Assembly: GCA_034932685.1 (NCBI GenBank)
Contig: JAYFOM010000037.1
Span: 1-25,471 of the forward strand
DNA: 25,471 bases
Direction of reading: 5' to 3'
Source: JAQUCI01 sp034932685
Lineage (GTDB): Bacteria > Bacillota_I > Bacilli_A > Erysipelotrichales > Erysipelotrichaceae
Made by a program: the position numbers and the translations under genes. Within the stretch, counting starts at the first letter, position 1. Every line of letters begins with the position of its first letter. The notes under the pieces are model-generated. The model was given only the letters and a program-made list of their open reading frames with translations, was not told the origin of the DNA and did no database searches. Below are positions 15,122-23,114 of this stretch, piece after piece.

Positions 15122-15733
15122 TTACTTCCGCTTTTTCCAAATCGCAAATGTTTTTAATATAGCCTCTTTATCAACAAGATGGTCTTGTGCAATCAATATA
15201 TTAAGTAGTTCAGGATAACCAGCACATGGTATTTCGACATTTAACAACTCAATATTTGCTTGTTCATTAAATAAAATACACCTATCAATTTTTTCAACAT
15301 CCGAAAACTGCTCAGCAATAAATTTAACGTGGCTTTCAATGGTTGGTAATGGATTTAATATACGATAACTCTTATTGTTTCTACTTACAACCCAGTGTTT
15401 ATCTTTGTTAGTTCCAGTGACTACACCCTCTGATGGAATTACACAAAAAACGCAAATCCCTTTCTCATGAAAAACTGTCACAAAATCATGAATAACTTTC
15501 CTTTCTTCATTCAAATAACTATTATAAAGAATACGATGAAATCCAAGTTTGTGATTTAGCCAACTACTTACACTTAAATCCTTGCGATAACGATATTTTA
15601 TATAATACTCTAAAAATCCCGTATAAAGATATTTAAATATCTTCCCTTGATAAGTGCGATAAACCTGTAAAGCTTTCATGATAAAGATAAATAGTAATGC
15701 AAATAGAAAACCAATAAAGACTAGCCAATCCAT
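15122..15733 (-). CDS. Membrane-anchored NERD-like protein with altered nuclease motif
   Basis: A 203-residue protein: one N-terminal TM helix (about 3-21), then a basic juxtamembrane stretch, then a region resembling the NERD (nuclease-related) domain. NERD features include a GICVFCV strand, GVVTGTNKDKHWVV, a YRILNPLPTIESH segment (usually NPxxQNxxH) and a following CILF strand. The ExK catalytic dyad expected on the first strand (F/EVK) reads CVI here, and the EID motif before it is not evident, so nuclease activity looks unlikely. The start at 15733 is set by GAGGTGA; an in-frame ATG at 15751 lies upstream of that site. The NERD assignment is by pattern only and moderate. Confidence 0.6.
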   Translation of the reverse strand: MDWLVFIGFLFALLFIFIMKALQVYRTYQGKIFKYLYTGFLEYYIKYRYRKDLSVSSWLNHKLGFHRILYNSYLNEERKVIHDFVTVFHEKGICVFCVIPSEGVVTGTNKDKHWVVSRNNKSYRILNPLPTIESHVKFIAEQFSDVEKIDRCILFNEQANIELLNVEIPCAGYPELLNILIAQDHLVDKEAILKTFAIWKKRK

Positions 15734-15783
15734 ATATATCACCTCAATCATATTATATCTTCATGTTTGATAACATGTTTCAT

Positions 15784-15819
15784 AATATAAGGAAGATAAA
15801 ATCTATTATTAACGGTAAT
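15784..15819 (-). promoter_or_regulatory. ATTACCG box and promoter of the NERD-like operon
   Basis: On the minus strand ATTACCG (15819-15813) abuts -35 TTAATA (15812-15807), then 17 bases, then -10 TATATT (15789-15784). This is the same geometry as at the EIIB promoter (21584-21619). It starts eight bases after the stop of the upstream alcohol dehydrogenase gene. Confidence 0.5.
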
Positions 15820-15826
15820 TTTTTAT

Positions 15827-16975
15827 TTATTTAATCGATTCTAGATAAATATTAATTAGATCTTGTTTACTCAAATCGATTCTTGAGTTAGCTGGACTAC
15901 CACTTGAAAGAGCATCCCAAGACATTTTATCAAGTAAATCAAGATATATTTCTTTATCAACTAACTCTTTTAAACTTGGTACATTTAGTGATTTTAGAAG
16001 ACAATCAATTTTATCTAAAAGATCATTCGCTGCTAATAATTCATCTTTTTCATCAGATAAATGACAATAATAAGCGATCGCAGCCAATCTATCATTAATA
16101 CTATCTTTAATATAATTCAACGATGCCCTCAATAATACCGCATTGCTCAAACCATGAGCGATATGAAAATTAGCACCTATGGGACGAGATAATCCATGAA
16201 TTAAGGTTACAGATGAATTGTTGAAAGCACACCCTGCTTCAAATGCGGCCAAAGCCATCATCAATCGTGCTTGTTGATCATTTGGATGTTCATAACAAGT
16301 TTGTATATTATCAAAGATTCGTTTGATAGCGGATAAAGCCAAAACATCCGTTAAAGGCTGTGCTTTTTTGGATGTGTAAGCTTCAAGAGCATGACATAAC
16401 GCATCTATTCCTGTTGCTGCAGTAACCTTTGGTGGTAGTGTCAATGAAAATTGTGGATCGATCACAGCCATGTCTGGTATCAAACTTCTGCCCTTTAATA
16501 ACATCTTGATATTACTTCTTGTATCAGTGATTATTGTAAATTGAGTGGCTTCAGAGCCTGTACCTGCTGTTGTAGGTATTGCGACTAACTTAGGACGGTC
16601 ACAAGCAAAGTCAACCCCTATCATCTCTGGTAAGGGCTTGTCGCTAACATATGACATTACAATTGCTTTCATTGCGTCTATTGGTGATCCACCACCAAAG
16701 CCGATTAGAAAATCACATCCATTATTTCGATACTCACTTAATCCTTCATTCACCATTTCAATCGTTGGTTCAGAGTTGATGTTTGCAAATACTGTACTTT
16801 TTATATTAAACTCATCCAATTTTCTAACTAGTTTATCAATATTACCTAATTTAAGCATCATATCATCACTCACGATAAGTGCTTTATTACCAAAGCCGCT
16901 CATATTCTGTATAGCTTCATTAAGGGCGTCATCACCAATATGTACTATTGCTGGCATTAAGAAAATATTAGCCAT
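15827..16975 (-). CDS. Iron-containing alcohol dehydrogenase
   Basis: A 382-residue group III Fe-ADH. It shows GFGGGSPIDAMKA (92-104) for cofactor binding, PTTAGTGSEAT (134-144), and the four metal ligands D191, H195 (GIDALCHALEAY), H260 (LIHGLSRPIG) and H274 (ANFHIAHG). Relatives reduce short aldehydes or 3-carbon and polyol substrates. The start overlaps the transaldolase coding end by 8 bases, with a weak ribosome site, so it is coupled to that gene. Next to a transaldolase, a plausible job is reducing the aldehyde left after three-carbon transfer; that is inference. Confidence 0.92.
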   Translation of the reverse strand: MANIFLMPAIVHIGDDALNEAIQNMSGFGNKALIVSDDMMLKLGNIDKLVRKLDEFNIKSTVFANINSEPTIEMVNEGLSEYRNNGCDFLIGFGGGSPIDAMKAIVMSYVSDKPLPEMIGVDFACDRPKLVAIPTTAGTGSEATQFTIITDTRSNIKMLLKGRSLIPDMAVIDPQFSLTLPPKVTAATGIDALCHALEAYTSKKAQPLTDVLALSAIKRIFDNIQTCYEHPNDQQARLMMALAAFEAGCAFNNSSVTLIHGLSRPIGANFHIAHGLSNAVLLRASLNYIKDSINDRLAAIAYYCHLSDEKDELLAANDLLDKIDCLLKSLNVPSLKELVDKEIYLDLLDKMSWDALSSGSPANSRIDLSKQDLINIYLESIK

Positions 16976-18035
16976 TATTACTATCCAATATAAATGCTCT
17001 AATTATAGTTATAAGCTCATCATAACCTTGAAGAAAACCATTAATTGTTGCTTTGAAGGCTCCATAATGCTCAAACTCATTTATTGTCAAACCATCTTCA
17101 TCATACGCTTTATTAAATTCTGATAAACTTTGCAACTTACTTAGATAATCAGCATTAACCTTGTTATCTATTGTTTTTTCAACTATGTATTCAGATTCAT
17201 TAAACTGTACCTGCCACTTGTAAGGTATAGTCAAGACTATATCAGCACCAATCATTTCATACCATTGATAAGCATTACGAAAAGCAGCAACTAATAATTT
17301 TGTTTTATAACCACGTTTCATATATATATCATATGCATGTTTAACAACAGCAACACCAGCCCATTCAAGTACATCAAAATCAAATGTGATATTGTTTTTC
17401 GTTACGTAGTTTTTCAAATGATCATCTAATCTACCAGCCATAAGCGTACATACTGGATTCATTTCTTCAACACTTTTGCCTTCTTTAAGTCTTCTATCTA
17501 TTCCTCTTTCAACTGCTTCTGCAACCTTTAAAGCCTGGGCTACTGTAAATGATATGGTCGCATTAATACAAATACCTAAATAAGTTAACTCCTCAATCGC
17601 TTCAATACCAGCAGCTGATGCTGGTACCTTGATTTGACTATTTTTCATTGTCGCTGCCAAATCAATGCCATGATCAACTAATAATTCTTTACAACGATAA
17701 TACTTAGCGTTTGTTTGTAGTGACATTCTACCTTTTTTACCTTTTGTATCATAAAAAATTGGCAATAACAACGCTCCGGCTTTTGACCCCATTTTCTTGA
17801 TTATTTCCCATGCAATATCATCCTCGGTTGAATCAGGCATTGATTTAATTACTGCTTCAATCGTTGATTTCCAATCACTTATTTCGTCTTTAAGTACATT
17901 TAATACGATAACGGGATTTGTTGTTGCCCCAACCCCACCATTATCAATACAATACTGTAGTTCTTTACAACTGCAACTGTCGTTCCATATTTCGGTTTGT
18001 GGAAACTTCTTAGTGGTCTCTGCAAGTTTTTTCAT
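16968..18035 (-). CDS. Transaldolase family protein
   Basis: A 355-residue class I aldolase-fold transaldolase. The Schiff-base lysine is K136 (SQIKVPASAAG), the catalytic aspartate is D19 (IWNDS), and GGVGATTNPVIV (33-44) and INATISFTVAQAL (158-169) match the family. Transaldolases move a dihydroxyacetone unit between sugar phosphates. Length and the D/K positions fit TalA/B (D17, K132 in E. coli), but spacing and other loops differ, so a dedicated donor is possible. AAGGAG five bases before the ATG. First gene of a two-gene minus-strand operon, divergent from the DeoR gene. Confidence 0.88.
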   Translation of the reverse strand: MKKLAETTKKFPQTEIWNDSCSCKELQYCIDNGGVGATTNPVIVLNVLKDEISDWKSTIEAVIKSMPDSTEDDIAWEIIKKMGSKAGALLLPIFYDTKGKKGRMSLQTNAKYYRCKELLVDHGIDLAATMKNSQIKVPASAAGIEAIEELTYLGICINATISFTVAQALKVAEAVERGIDRRLKEGKSVEEMNPVCTLMAGRLDDHLKNYVTKNNITFDFDVLEWAGVAVVKHAYDIYMKRGYKTKLLVAAFRNAYQWYEMIGADIVLTIPYKWQVQFNESEYIVEKTIDNKVNADYLSKLQSLSEFNKAYDEDGLTINEFEHYGAFKATINGFLQGYDELITIIRAFILDSNNG

Positions 18036-18103
18036 AAATACTCCTTTTTTATATTTTGTTTATTTATTAGATACTTTAATTGTTTAACTTCTCAATAGCA
18101 TTC

Positions 18104-18132
18104 TTGCTAGTTTATCTTAATAACTCTATAAT
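18104..18132 (+). promoter_or_regulatory. Promoter of the DeoR-family gene
   Basis: TTGCTA (18104-18109), 17 bases, TATAAT (18127-18132). It has the same -35 hexamer and spacing as the RpiR promoter. The start codon is 17 bases after the -10. Confidence 0.7.
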
Positions 18133-18149
18133 TACCATAGGTGATAAAA

Positions 18150-18902
18150 TTGAAATACAATCGCATTCAAGCTATGATCGAAATGATCGAAAGAAATCAT
18201 TCAGTTACCAATAAGCAATTATGTCAAACATTTAACATCTCTTTGCAAACTTTACGAAGAGATTTGTCATATTTGAGTGAAAAAGGTCTTATCAGCAAAG
18301 TCTATGGCGGGGTTGTTTATACTAGTAATCTTGTTGTAAATTCAGCAATACCTTCACTTGATGATCGAATGCTCAAATCTGAAAAAGAGAAATTATATAT
18401 TGGTGAATTAGCCGCTTCTATGATTAAGGAAAATGATGTGATCTTCCTTGATTCAGGAACCACCGCTTATCGTATAACCCCCTACTTACTAAAGTTTAAA
18501 CACTTAACTGTTATCACGCATAGTCTTTATGTTATCAACGCTTTAGTAGATCAAGCAAACATTAAACTTATAAGTTTAGGTGGACAGTTAAATACTGAAA
18601 CAAAAAGTTTTCAACCAACCAATATTGATGTTCCCTATGTTTATGATAAAGCTTTTATTTCAACCGTTGGAATTGATGATAAAGGTTGTACTAATACTGA
18701 TATCAATGAAGGTAAGATCAAACGGATGGTAATCACCAATGCTAATCACGTATATATTGTTGTTGATCATACGAAGTTTGAACAACAAGGATTTAATCGT
18801 TTCACAGATTATAAACCAATTGAATTTATCATAACCGATCAAGCACCACCTACACATTTCAAAGATCTTTATCAAGAACTTAAAATCAAAGTCATGTACT
18901 GA
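18150..18902 (+). CDS. DeoR/GlpR-family transcriptional repressor
   Basis: A 250-residue protein: DeoR-type winged helix at the N terminus (RIQAMIEMIERNHSVTNKQL, then SLQTLRRDLSYLSEKGLI and VYGGV) followed by a DeoRC effector domain with the DSGTT phosphosugar loop (about residue 98) and VGIDDKGCTN. I chose the TTG at 18150 because AGGTGA (18138-18143) sits six bases before it; the GTG at 18141 has no ribosome site. It is divergent from the transaldolase operon, so it probably represses that operon and itself in response to a phosphorylated intermediate. Confidence 0.88.
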   Translation: MKYNRIQAMIEMIERNHSVTNKQLCQTFNISLQTLRRDLSYLSEKGLISKVYGGVVYTSNLVVNSAIPSLDDRMLKSEKEKLYIGELAASMIKENDVIFLDSGTTAYRITPYLLKFKHLTVITHSLYVINALVDQANIKLISLGGQLNTETKSFQPTNIDVPYVYDKAFISTVGIDDKGCTNTDINEGKIKRMVITNANHVYIVVDHTKFEQQGFNRFTDYKPIEFIITDQAPPTHFKDLYQELKIKVMY

Positions 18903-18922
18903 GCCAATAAAGGCTCTTTTTT
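18901..18922 (+). terminator. Terminator of the DeoR-family gene
   Basis: GAGCC (18901-18905) pairs with GGCTC (18912-18916), loop AATAAA, then TTTTTT. The TGA stop overlaps the stem. Confidence 0.8.
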
Positions 18923-18970
18923 ATACTACTTCAGTTTAGATATGCGATCGTTGGTTTGTCAAGTGAAAAT

Positions 18971-19056
18971 GATATTATCATGATCATATTGATAACATGT
19001 TGATATTATCTATCATGATTAAACAGTGGTATAATAAAACAAAAATTACCGTTTTA
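18971..19056 (+). promoter_or_regulatory. Control region of the PRD regulator gene
   Basis: Two copies of GATATTATC (18971-18979 and 19002-19010) lie 31 bp apart, about three helical turns. An extended -10 TGGTATAAT follows (TATAAT 19030-19035), without a good -35. The second GATATTATC covers the -35 position. The box ATTACCGTTTTA (19045-19056) then lies just after the predicted +1. Alternatively it serves a second, weaker promoter with -10 near 19077-19082. Confidence 0.5.
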
Positions 19057-19124
19057 CTGTATCTGATTATTTGTGTTTTAAAGCAAATAATTAGATAAAC
19101 TATTATTATAGAAAGGATGCGCCA

Positions 19125-21095
19125 ATGAACGAGAAAAAGTCTCAATACTATACAAATGCTATCTTAAAAGCCGTTTTAAATACTGATATGATAACAACCA
19201 ACGTGTTAGCTACTGAAGTAGGGTTGTCTGAAAAAACAGTTCGTAACAAAATCGAATCAATCAATGATTTTCTCAAGGAAAACAAGCTTGGTGAAATACG
19301 TAAGAAAAGACGTATTGGTATATGGCTTGATGCTACAAATCAACAGAAAATTGAGATTCATAAACTGTTACAATCAGATAATCAATTTGAACATTTTCAA
19401 AGCGATCAATCACGTATGTACACAGCACTTAAATATTTATTAAAAATAAATAGACATGAACGTTTAACAACTAGCCAATTAGCAGATAGTATGTACTTAA
19501 GCGTACCTACAATGCTTAAAATATTGAATGATTGTAAAGACTGGTTGAAACTATTTGACATTAAACTTAACTTGATTCGTAACAAGGGATTTGAATTAAT
19601 ATATGATGAATCGCAATACCGAATTGCTGTAAAACACTTTATTCTACGTTTTTTACACAAAGAATCGCTAGATGTAATCATTAATCACTTCATGCCTAAT
19701 GTGGATTTAGATAGCGTAAGAAGATGTATCATGAGTACTGAAACTGAATGGGGTTTTGAATTCGCCGAAGAATCATTTTCTGAGATACTAATCTTCTTAA
19801 CATTATCTATCTATCGTCAAAGTTTAACCGGTGATAATGAAATCTTCATTCATGAAAACGAAGTACGAATGTTACAAACATATAATGAATTCAGCTTTGC
19901 TGAAACAATAATGAAGAAAACTGCTAAGTGTTTTGACATCGAGATAAAACAAAATGAAATTGCCTTCTTATCAATTCCAATATTGTGTTCAAAAATGATC
20001 GATCCTAGTTTTAGTACTACTACTGGCGAAATCATTCGTGAGTACGACAATAAACTCAAGTTGTTTGTAAGTAAGATCATCAGTGTTGTATCAAGTGTAT
20101 TAAATGTTGATCTTACCAATGATGAAACATTATATAACGGATTATTGATTCACATGAAGCCAGCTATCTTTCGACTACGATATGAAAAAAGCCAATCAAA
20201 TGGTCTAAAAGGTTATATCAAATCAGAATTCAAACAAGCTTTTCGTGTATCTTGGTTGATCTCCGTTTTGTTTGAGGAACATTTCGATCTAAAAGTAACC
20301 GAAGATGAACTTAGTTATATAACGCTTTATATTCAATCAGCTTTAGAAAGAAACAAGAAACCTATCATGGCTGTTTTAGTAACAAAAACTTCAATGGGTG
20401 TTAACCAAATGCTGTGCGACAAACTTAAACGAACTTTTCCTGTCATCTTTGATATTAGGGTTGTTAGCATTCATGATTACCGTTTTGAGAATTATCGAAA
20501 AGCTGACATGATAATTACCACAAAAGAACTTGAGCATAAAGATAATAGAGTAGTCGAAATTGATGAACTATTAAGTGAGAATTCAATCCATAAGATAAGC
20601 CACAAGATAAGATCACTTAATTCTAAGACTTCATTGATCAAAGGACAGTTTGATCCTTTATGTCACTCATTATTTGAGCCCGATTTAATCTTTCTTAAAT
20701 GTGACATTGATAACAAAAAGGACTTGTTGAAGTTTCTATGTGACAAATTAGTAAGAAAGGGTTACGTTACCAAGAAATACTATCAAACTGTAATTGATAG
20801 GGAAGTAATTACTCCTACTTCAATCGGTAATATGGTTGCTATACCTCATGGCGATCACAGCCAGATCAATGAAGCTAAGATTGTTATTGCCATATTGAAT
20901 AAGCCCATATTGTGGGATGTAGATATGATTGATGTAGTTTTCTTATTAGTAGTAAAAATGAGTACAGAATATGAGATAAAACGTACACAGTTATTCTATA
21001 AGCAATACATACATTTAGTAGACACTGACAAAGAAGTTAATATTTTAAGAGGATTTAAGACAAGCACCGACTTTTATCGGTATCTGATCAGTTAA
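19125..21095 (+). CDS. PRD-containing PTS-regulated transcription activator (MtlR/LicR type)
   Basis: A 656-residue protein: N-terminal HTH (about 10-60), second HTH (95-160), PRD1 (about 190-295), PRD2 (300-410), EIIB-like domain (412-500) and EIIA domain (510-655). Activators of this build are switched by phosphorylation from HPr and PTS enzymes. EIIA keeps its histidine, H575 (VAIPHGDHS), and PRD2 keeps H343 (LIHMKPAI). The other expected sites are altered: F224 and P285 in PRD1, Y402 in PRD2 and T420 in place of the EIIB cysteine. AAAGGAT precedes the ATG. The EIIA gene follows 16 bases later, so they are an operon controlling the PTS genes downstream. Confidence 0.9.
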   Translation: MNEKKSQYYTNAILKAVLNTDMITTNVLATEVGLSEKTVRNKIESINDFLKENKLGEIRKKRRIGIWLDATNQQKIEIHKLLQSDNQFEHFQSDQSRMYTALKYLLKINRHERLTTSQLADSMYLSVPTMLKILNDCKDWLKLFDIKLNLIRNKGFELIYDESQYRIAVKHFILRFLHKESLDVIINHFMPNVDLDSVRRCIMSTETEWGFEFAEESFSEILIFLTLSIYRQSLTGDNEIFIHENEVRMLQTYNEFSFAETIMKKTAKCFDIEIKQNEIAFLSIPILCSKMIDPSFSTTTGEIIREYDNKLKLFVSKIISVVSSVLNVDLTNDETLYNGLLIHMKPAIFRLRYEKSQSNGLKGYIKSEFKQAFRVSWLISVLFEEHFDLKVTEDELSYITLYIQSALERNKKPIMAVLVTKTSMGVNQMLCDKLKRTFPVIFDIRVVSIHDYRFENYRKADMIITTKELEHKDNRVVEIDELLSENSIHKISHKIRSLNSKTSLIKGQFDPLCHSLFEPDLIFLKCDIDNKKDLLKFLCDKLVRKGYVTKKYYQTVIDREVITPTSIGNMVAIPHGDHSQINEAKIVIAILNKPILWDVDMIDVVFLLVVKMSTEYEIKRTQLFYKQYIHLVDTDKEVNILRGFKTSTDFYRYLIS

Positions 21096-21111
21096 CTATA
21101 AGGAGAACTAC

Positions 21112-21564
21112 ATGACACTACGAAATATTCTAGATAAAGATATTATTGAGTTGGATTTAAAAGCAAAAACTAAAGATGATGTTATTCGACAATTAAGCTT
21201 AAGACTATTAGAAGCTGGTTATATTGATGATATTGACACATTCATCAAGGATATATATTTAAGAGAAAGTGAAGGTATTACTGGTATGGGAAATCAAATA
21301 GCAATCCCTCATGGTAAAAGCTCAGCCGTAAGAAAGATTGGGATTGCCATTGGTAGAACAAAAAAAGCTGTGAAATGGGAAAGCTATGATGATAAACCTG
21401 TTAATTTGATCTTTTTATTTTGTGTTAGTGATGATAATGACTTCGCTACAAACCACATGAAACTACTTGCTGAGCTCGCTGGAAAGTTAGGAAATGATGA
21501 AAGAATCTTAAAACTTCAAAAGTCCAAAACGAAAGATGATCTTTTAGATCTACTTTGTTACTAA
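21112..21564 (+). CDS. PTS EIIA component, fructose family
   Basis: A 150-residue stand-alone EIIA-Fru domain. The phosphorylated histidine is H67 in QIAIPHGKS, after the family segment YLRESEGITGMGN. It receives phosphate from HPr and passes it to the EIIB encoded at 21671. AAGGAG six bases before the ATG. Co-transcribed with the PRD regulator and followed by a new promoter, so EIIA can be made separately from EIIB and EIIC. Confidence 0.93.
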   Translation: MTLRNILDKDIIELDLKAKTKDDVIRQLSLRLLEAGYIDDIDTFIKDIYLRESEGITGMGNQIAIPHGKSSAVRKIGIAIGRTKKAVKWESYDDKPVNLIFLFCVSDDNDFATNHMKLLAELAGKLGNDERILKLQKSKTKDDLLDLLCY

Positions 21565-21569
21565 TAAAA

Positions 21570-21619
21570 ATTACCGTTTTATAATTACCGTTTAAATTTT
21601 GGTAGCACTTACATATAAT
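21570..21619 (+). promoter_or_regulatory. Tandem ATTACCG boxes and promoter of the EIIB-EIIC-aldolase operon
   Basis: Direct repeats ATTACCGTTTTA (21570-21581) and ATTACCGTTTAA (21584-21595) are 14 bp apart. The second runs straight into -35 TTTAAA (21591-21596), then a 17-base spacer and TATAAT (21614-21619). This is the position expected for an activator touching sigma-70-type polymerase. Confidence 0.6.
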
Positions 21620-21670
21620 GTTATTTTATTATCAAGCTAGAGACAATCAGTAGAAAGTAGAGGTGAAAAA

Positions 21671-21982
21671 ATGAAGATTATTGGTATAACGGCTTGTACT
21701 GCTGGTATTGCTCATACTTACATCGTTGCTGAAAAAATTATCGAGTCCGCTAAAGCAGCGGGACACGAATGTAAGATTGAGACCCAAGGAACAATCGGAA
21801 CACAAAACGCACTAAGTCAAGAAGATATTGCTGCATGTGATGTTGTTATAATCGCTCATGATATTGCAGTAAGCGGCTTAGAGCGATTTGCCGGTAAACC
21901 TGTGGTTGACATACCAATCAGTATGGCAATGAAAAATCCAAAAAGTTTAATCGCAACAATTGAAAAGAAATTAGGAAAATAA
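21671..21982 (+). CDS. PTS EIIB component, fructose family
   Basis: A 103-residue EIIB-Fru. The phosphorylation cysteine is C9 in the loop ACTAGIAHTY; most relatives read ACPTGIAHT, so the two residues after the cysteine are changed but the rest of the loop is kept. It takes phosphate from EIIA and hands it to the sugar in EIIC. AGAGGTG precedes the ATG. It lies 12 bases before the EIIC gene. Confidence 0.93.
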   Translation: MKIIGITACTAGIAHTYIVAEKIIESAKAAGHECKIETQGTIGTQNALSQEDIAACDVVIIAHDIAVSGLERFAGKPVVDIPISMAMKNPKSLIATIEKKLGK

Positions 21983-21994
21983 AAAGGGGAAAAT

Positions 21995-23086
21995 ATGAAA
22001 AAGTTTAACTTGAAAAAACATGTAATGACTGGTATTTCCTACATGATTCCTGTAGTTGTAGCCGGAGGTATTCTCGGTGCTTTAGCTAAAGGTTTTGGTG
22101 GATATAATATCGGTAGTTACGTCGCTGCAGGTGCTACACCATTTTCTAACCTAAACCCGTTTGAATGGTTAGGTTTTTGGTGGGGTGTCAACCAATTAAG
22201 TTCTTATGGCATGAATTTTGCTGTAGCTGTATTAACAGCTGGTATTGCTTACTCAATCTCTGAGCGTCCAGGTATTACGCCAGGTTTGATCATTGGTTAC
22301 ATGGCTGCTCAATCAAAAGCCGGTTTCCTAGGTGGTTTGATCATGGGTGTTATTATTGGTTTATTTGTAAATTGGATGAAAACTTGGAAACTTCCTAAAT
22401 GGTCTGTTGGTTTAATGCCAGTAATGATTATACCAGTACTTGCAACTGTTGTATGTGGTATGTTGTTCTTGATGGTATTTGCACAACCTCTTGCTTGGTT
22501 AATGAACTCACTTCAAGCTTGGATCATGTCATTAAATAGTGGTTCAAAATTCGTAATTGGTGCTGTAATTGGAGCTTGTATGGGCTTTGATATGGGTGGT
22601 CCAGTTAATAAAACAGCATCTATGGCTGCTAATGGCTTAGGTGCAGATGGTATCTACGGTCCAATGTCAGCTAAGATTATTGGTGGTATGACTCCTCCTA
22701 TCGGCGTTTTCGTTTCAACATTGATCGCTCCTAAAAAGTTCAGTATCGTTGAAAAAGAAACAGCTAAAACGGCATTCCCAATGGGTCTTGCATTCATTAC
22801 TGAAGGTGTTCTACCATTCGCTGCTGCTGATCCTGCACGTTTCATTCCTGCTTCAATGATCGGTTCTGGTTTAGCAGGTGGACTTGCAGTAGCTATGGGA
22901 GTTGAATCGGTAGCCGGTCATGGTGGAATATTCGTCTTCCCGATGATGGTCAATCCAATGTGGGCATTAATTGCTCTTGTTGCTGGATCAGTTGCTACTG
23001 GTGTGATCTACGCTGTAATCAAACCTACTTCTACTGAAGGTAGTGGTCTTGAAGAAGAAATCATAGATTTAGATATTAATTTATAA
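21995..23086 (+). CDS. PTS EIIC permease, fructose family
   Basis: A 363-residue integral membrane permease with roughly nine to ten hydrophobic segments. The start ISYMIPVVVAGGILGALAKG and the conserved segment GFDMGGPVNKTA (near 198-209) are EIIC-Fru features; TEGVLPFAAADPARFIPASM (near 269-288) is the second signature of the family. It imports the sugar while it is phosphorylated by EIIB. AAAGGGG precedes the ATG. It lies between the EIIB and aldolase genes. Fructose-family EIIC proteins carry many sugars and polyols, so the name does not prove fructose. Confidence 0.93.
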   Translation: MKKFNLKKHVMTGISYMIPVVVAGGILGALAKGFGGYNIGSYVAAGATPFSNLNPFEWLGFWWGVNQLSSYGMNFAVAVLTAGIAYSISERPGITPGLIIGYMAAQSKAGFLGGLIMGVIIGLFVNWMKTWKLPKWSVGLMPVMIIPVLATVVCGMLFLMVFAQPLAWLMNSLQAWIMSLNSGSKFVIGAVIGACMGFDMGGPVNKTASMAANGLGADGIYGPMSAKIIGGMTPPIGVFVSTLIAPKKFSIVEKETAKTAFPMGLAFITEGVLPFAAADPARFIPASMIGSGLAGGLAVAMGVESVAGHGGIFVFPMMVNPMWALIALVAGSVATGVIYAVIKPTSTEGSGLEEEIIDLDINL

Positions 23087-23114
23087 CAAACATCAAGAAA
23101 GATCGAGGTATAAA

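Noticed and set aside
15749..15751. ATG at 15751 as start of the NERD-like gene
   Set aside because: The Shine-Dalgarno GAGGTGA lies inside that extension and points to the ATG at 15733.
18056..18086. TTGTTTA direct repeats between the transaldolase and DeoR genes as a DeoR operator
   Set aside because: Only seven AT-rich bases, 24 bp apart, in AT-rich DNA. Too weak to report.
20476..20486. ATTACCGTTTT inside the PRD regulator coding region
   Set aside because: It encodes part of HDYRFE in frame and has no promoter around it. Treated as chance; it is a warning about the box's specificity.
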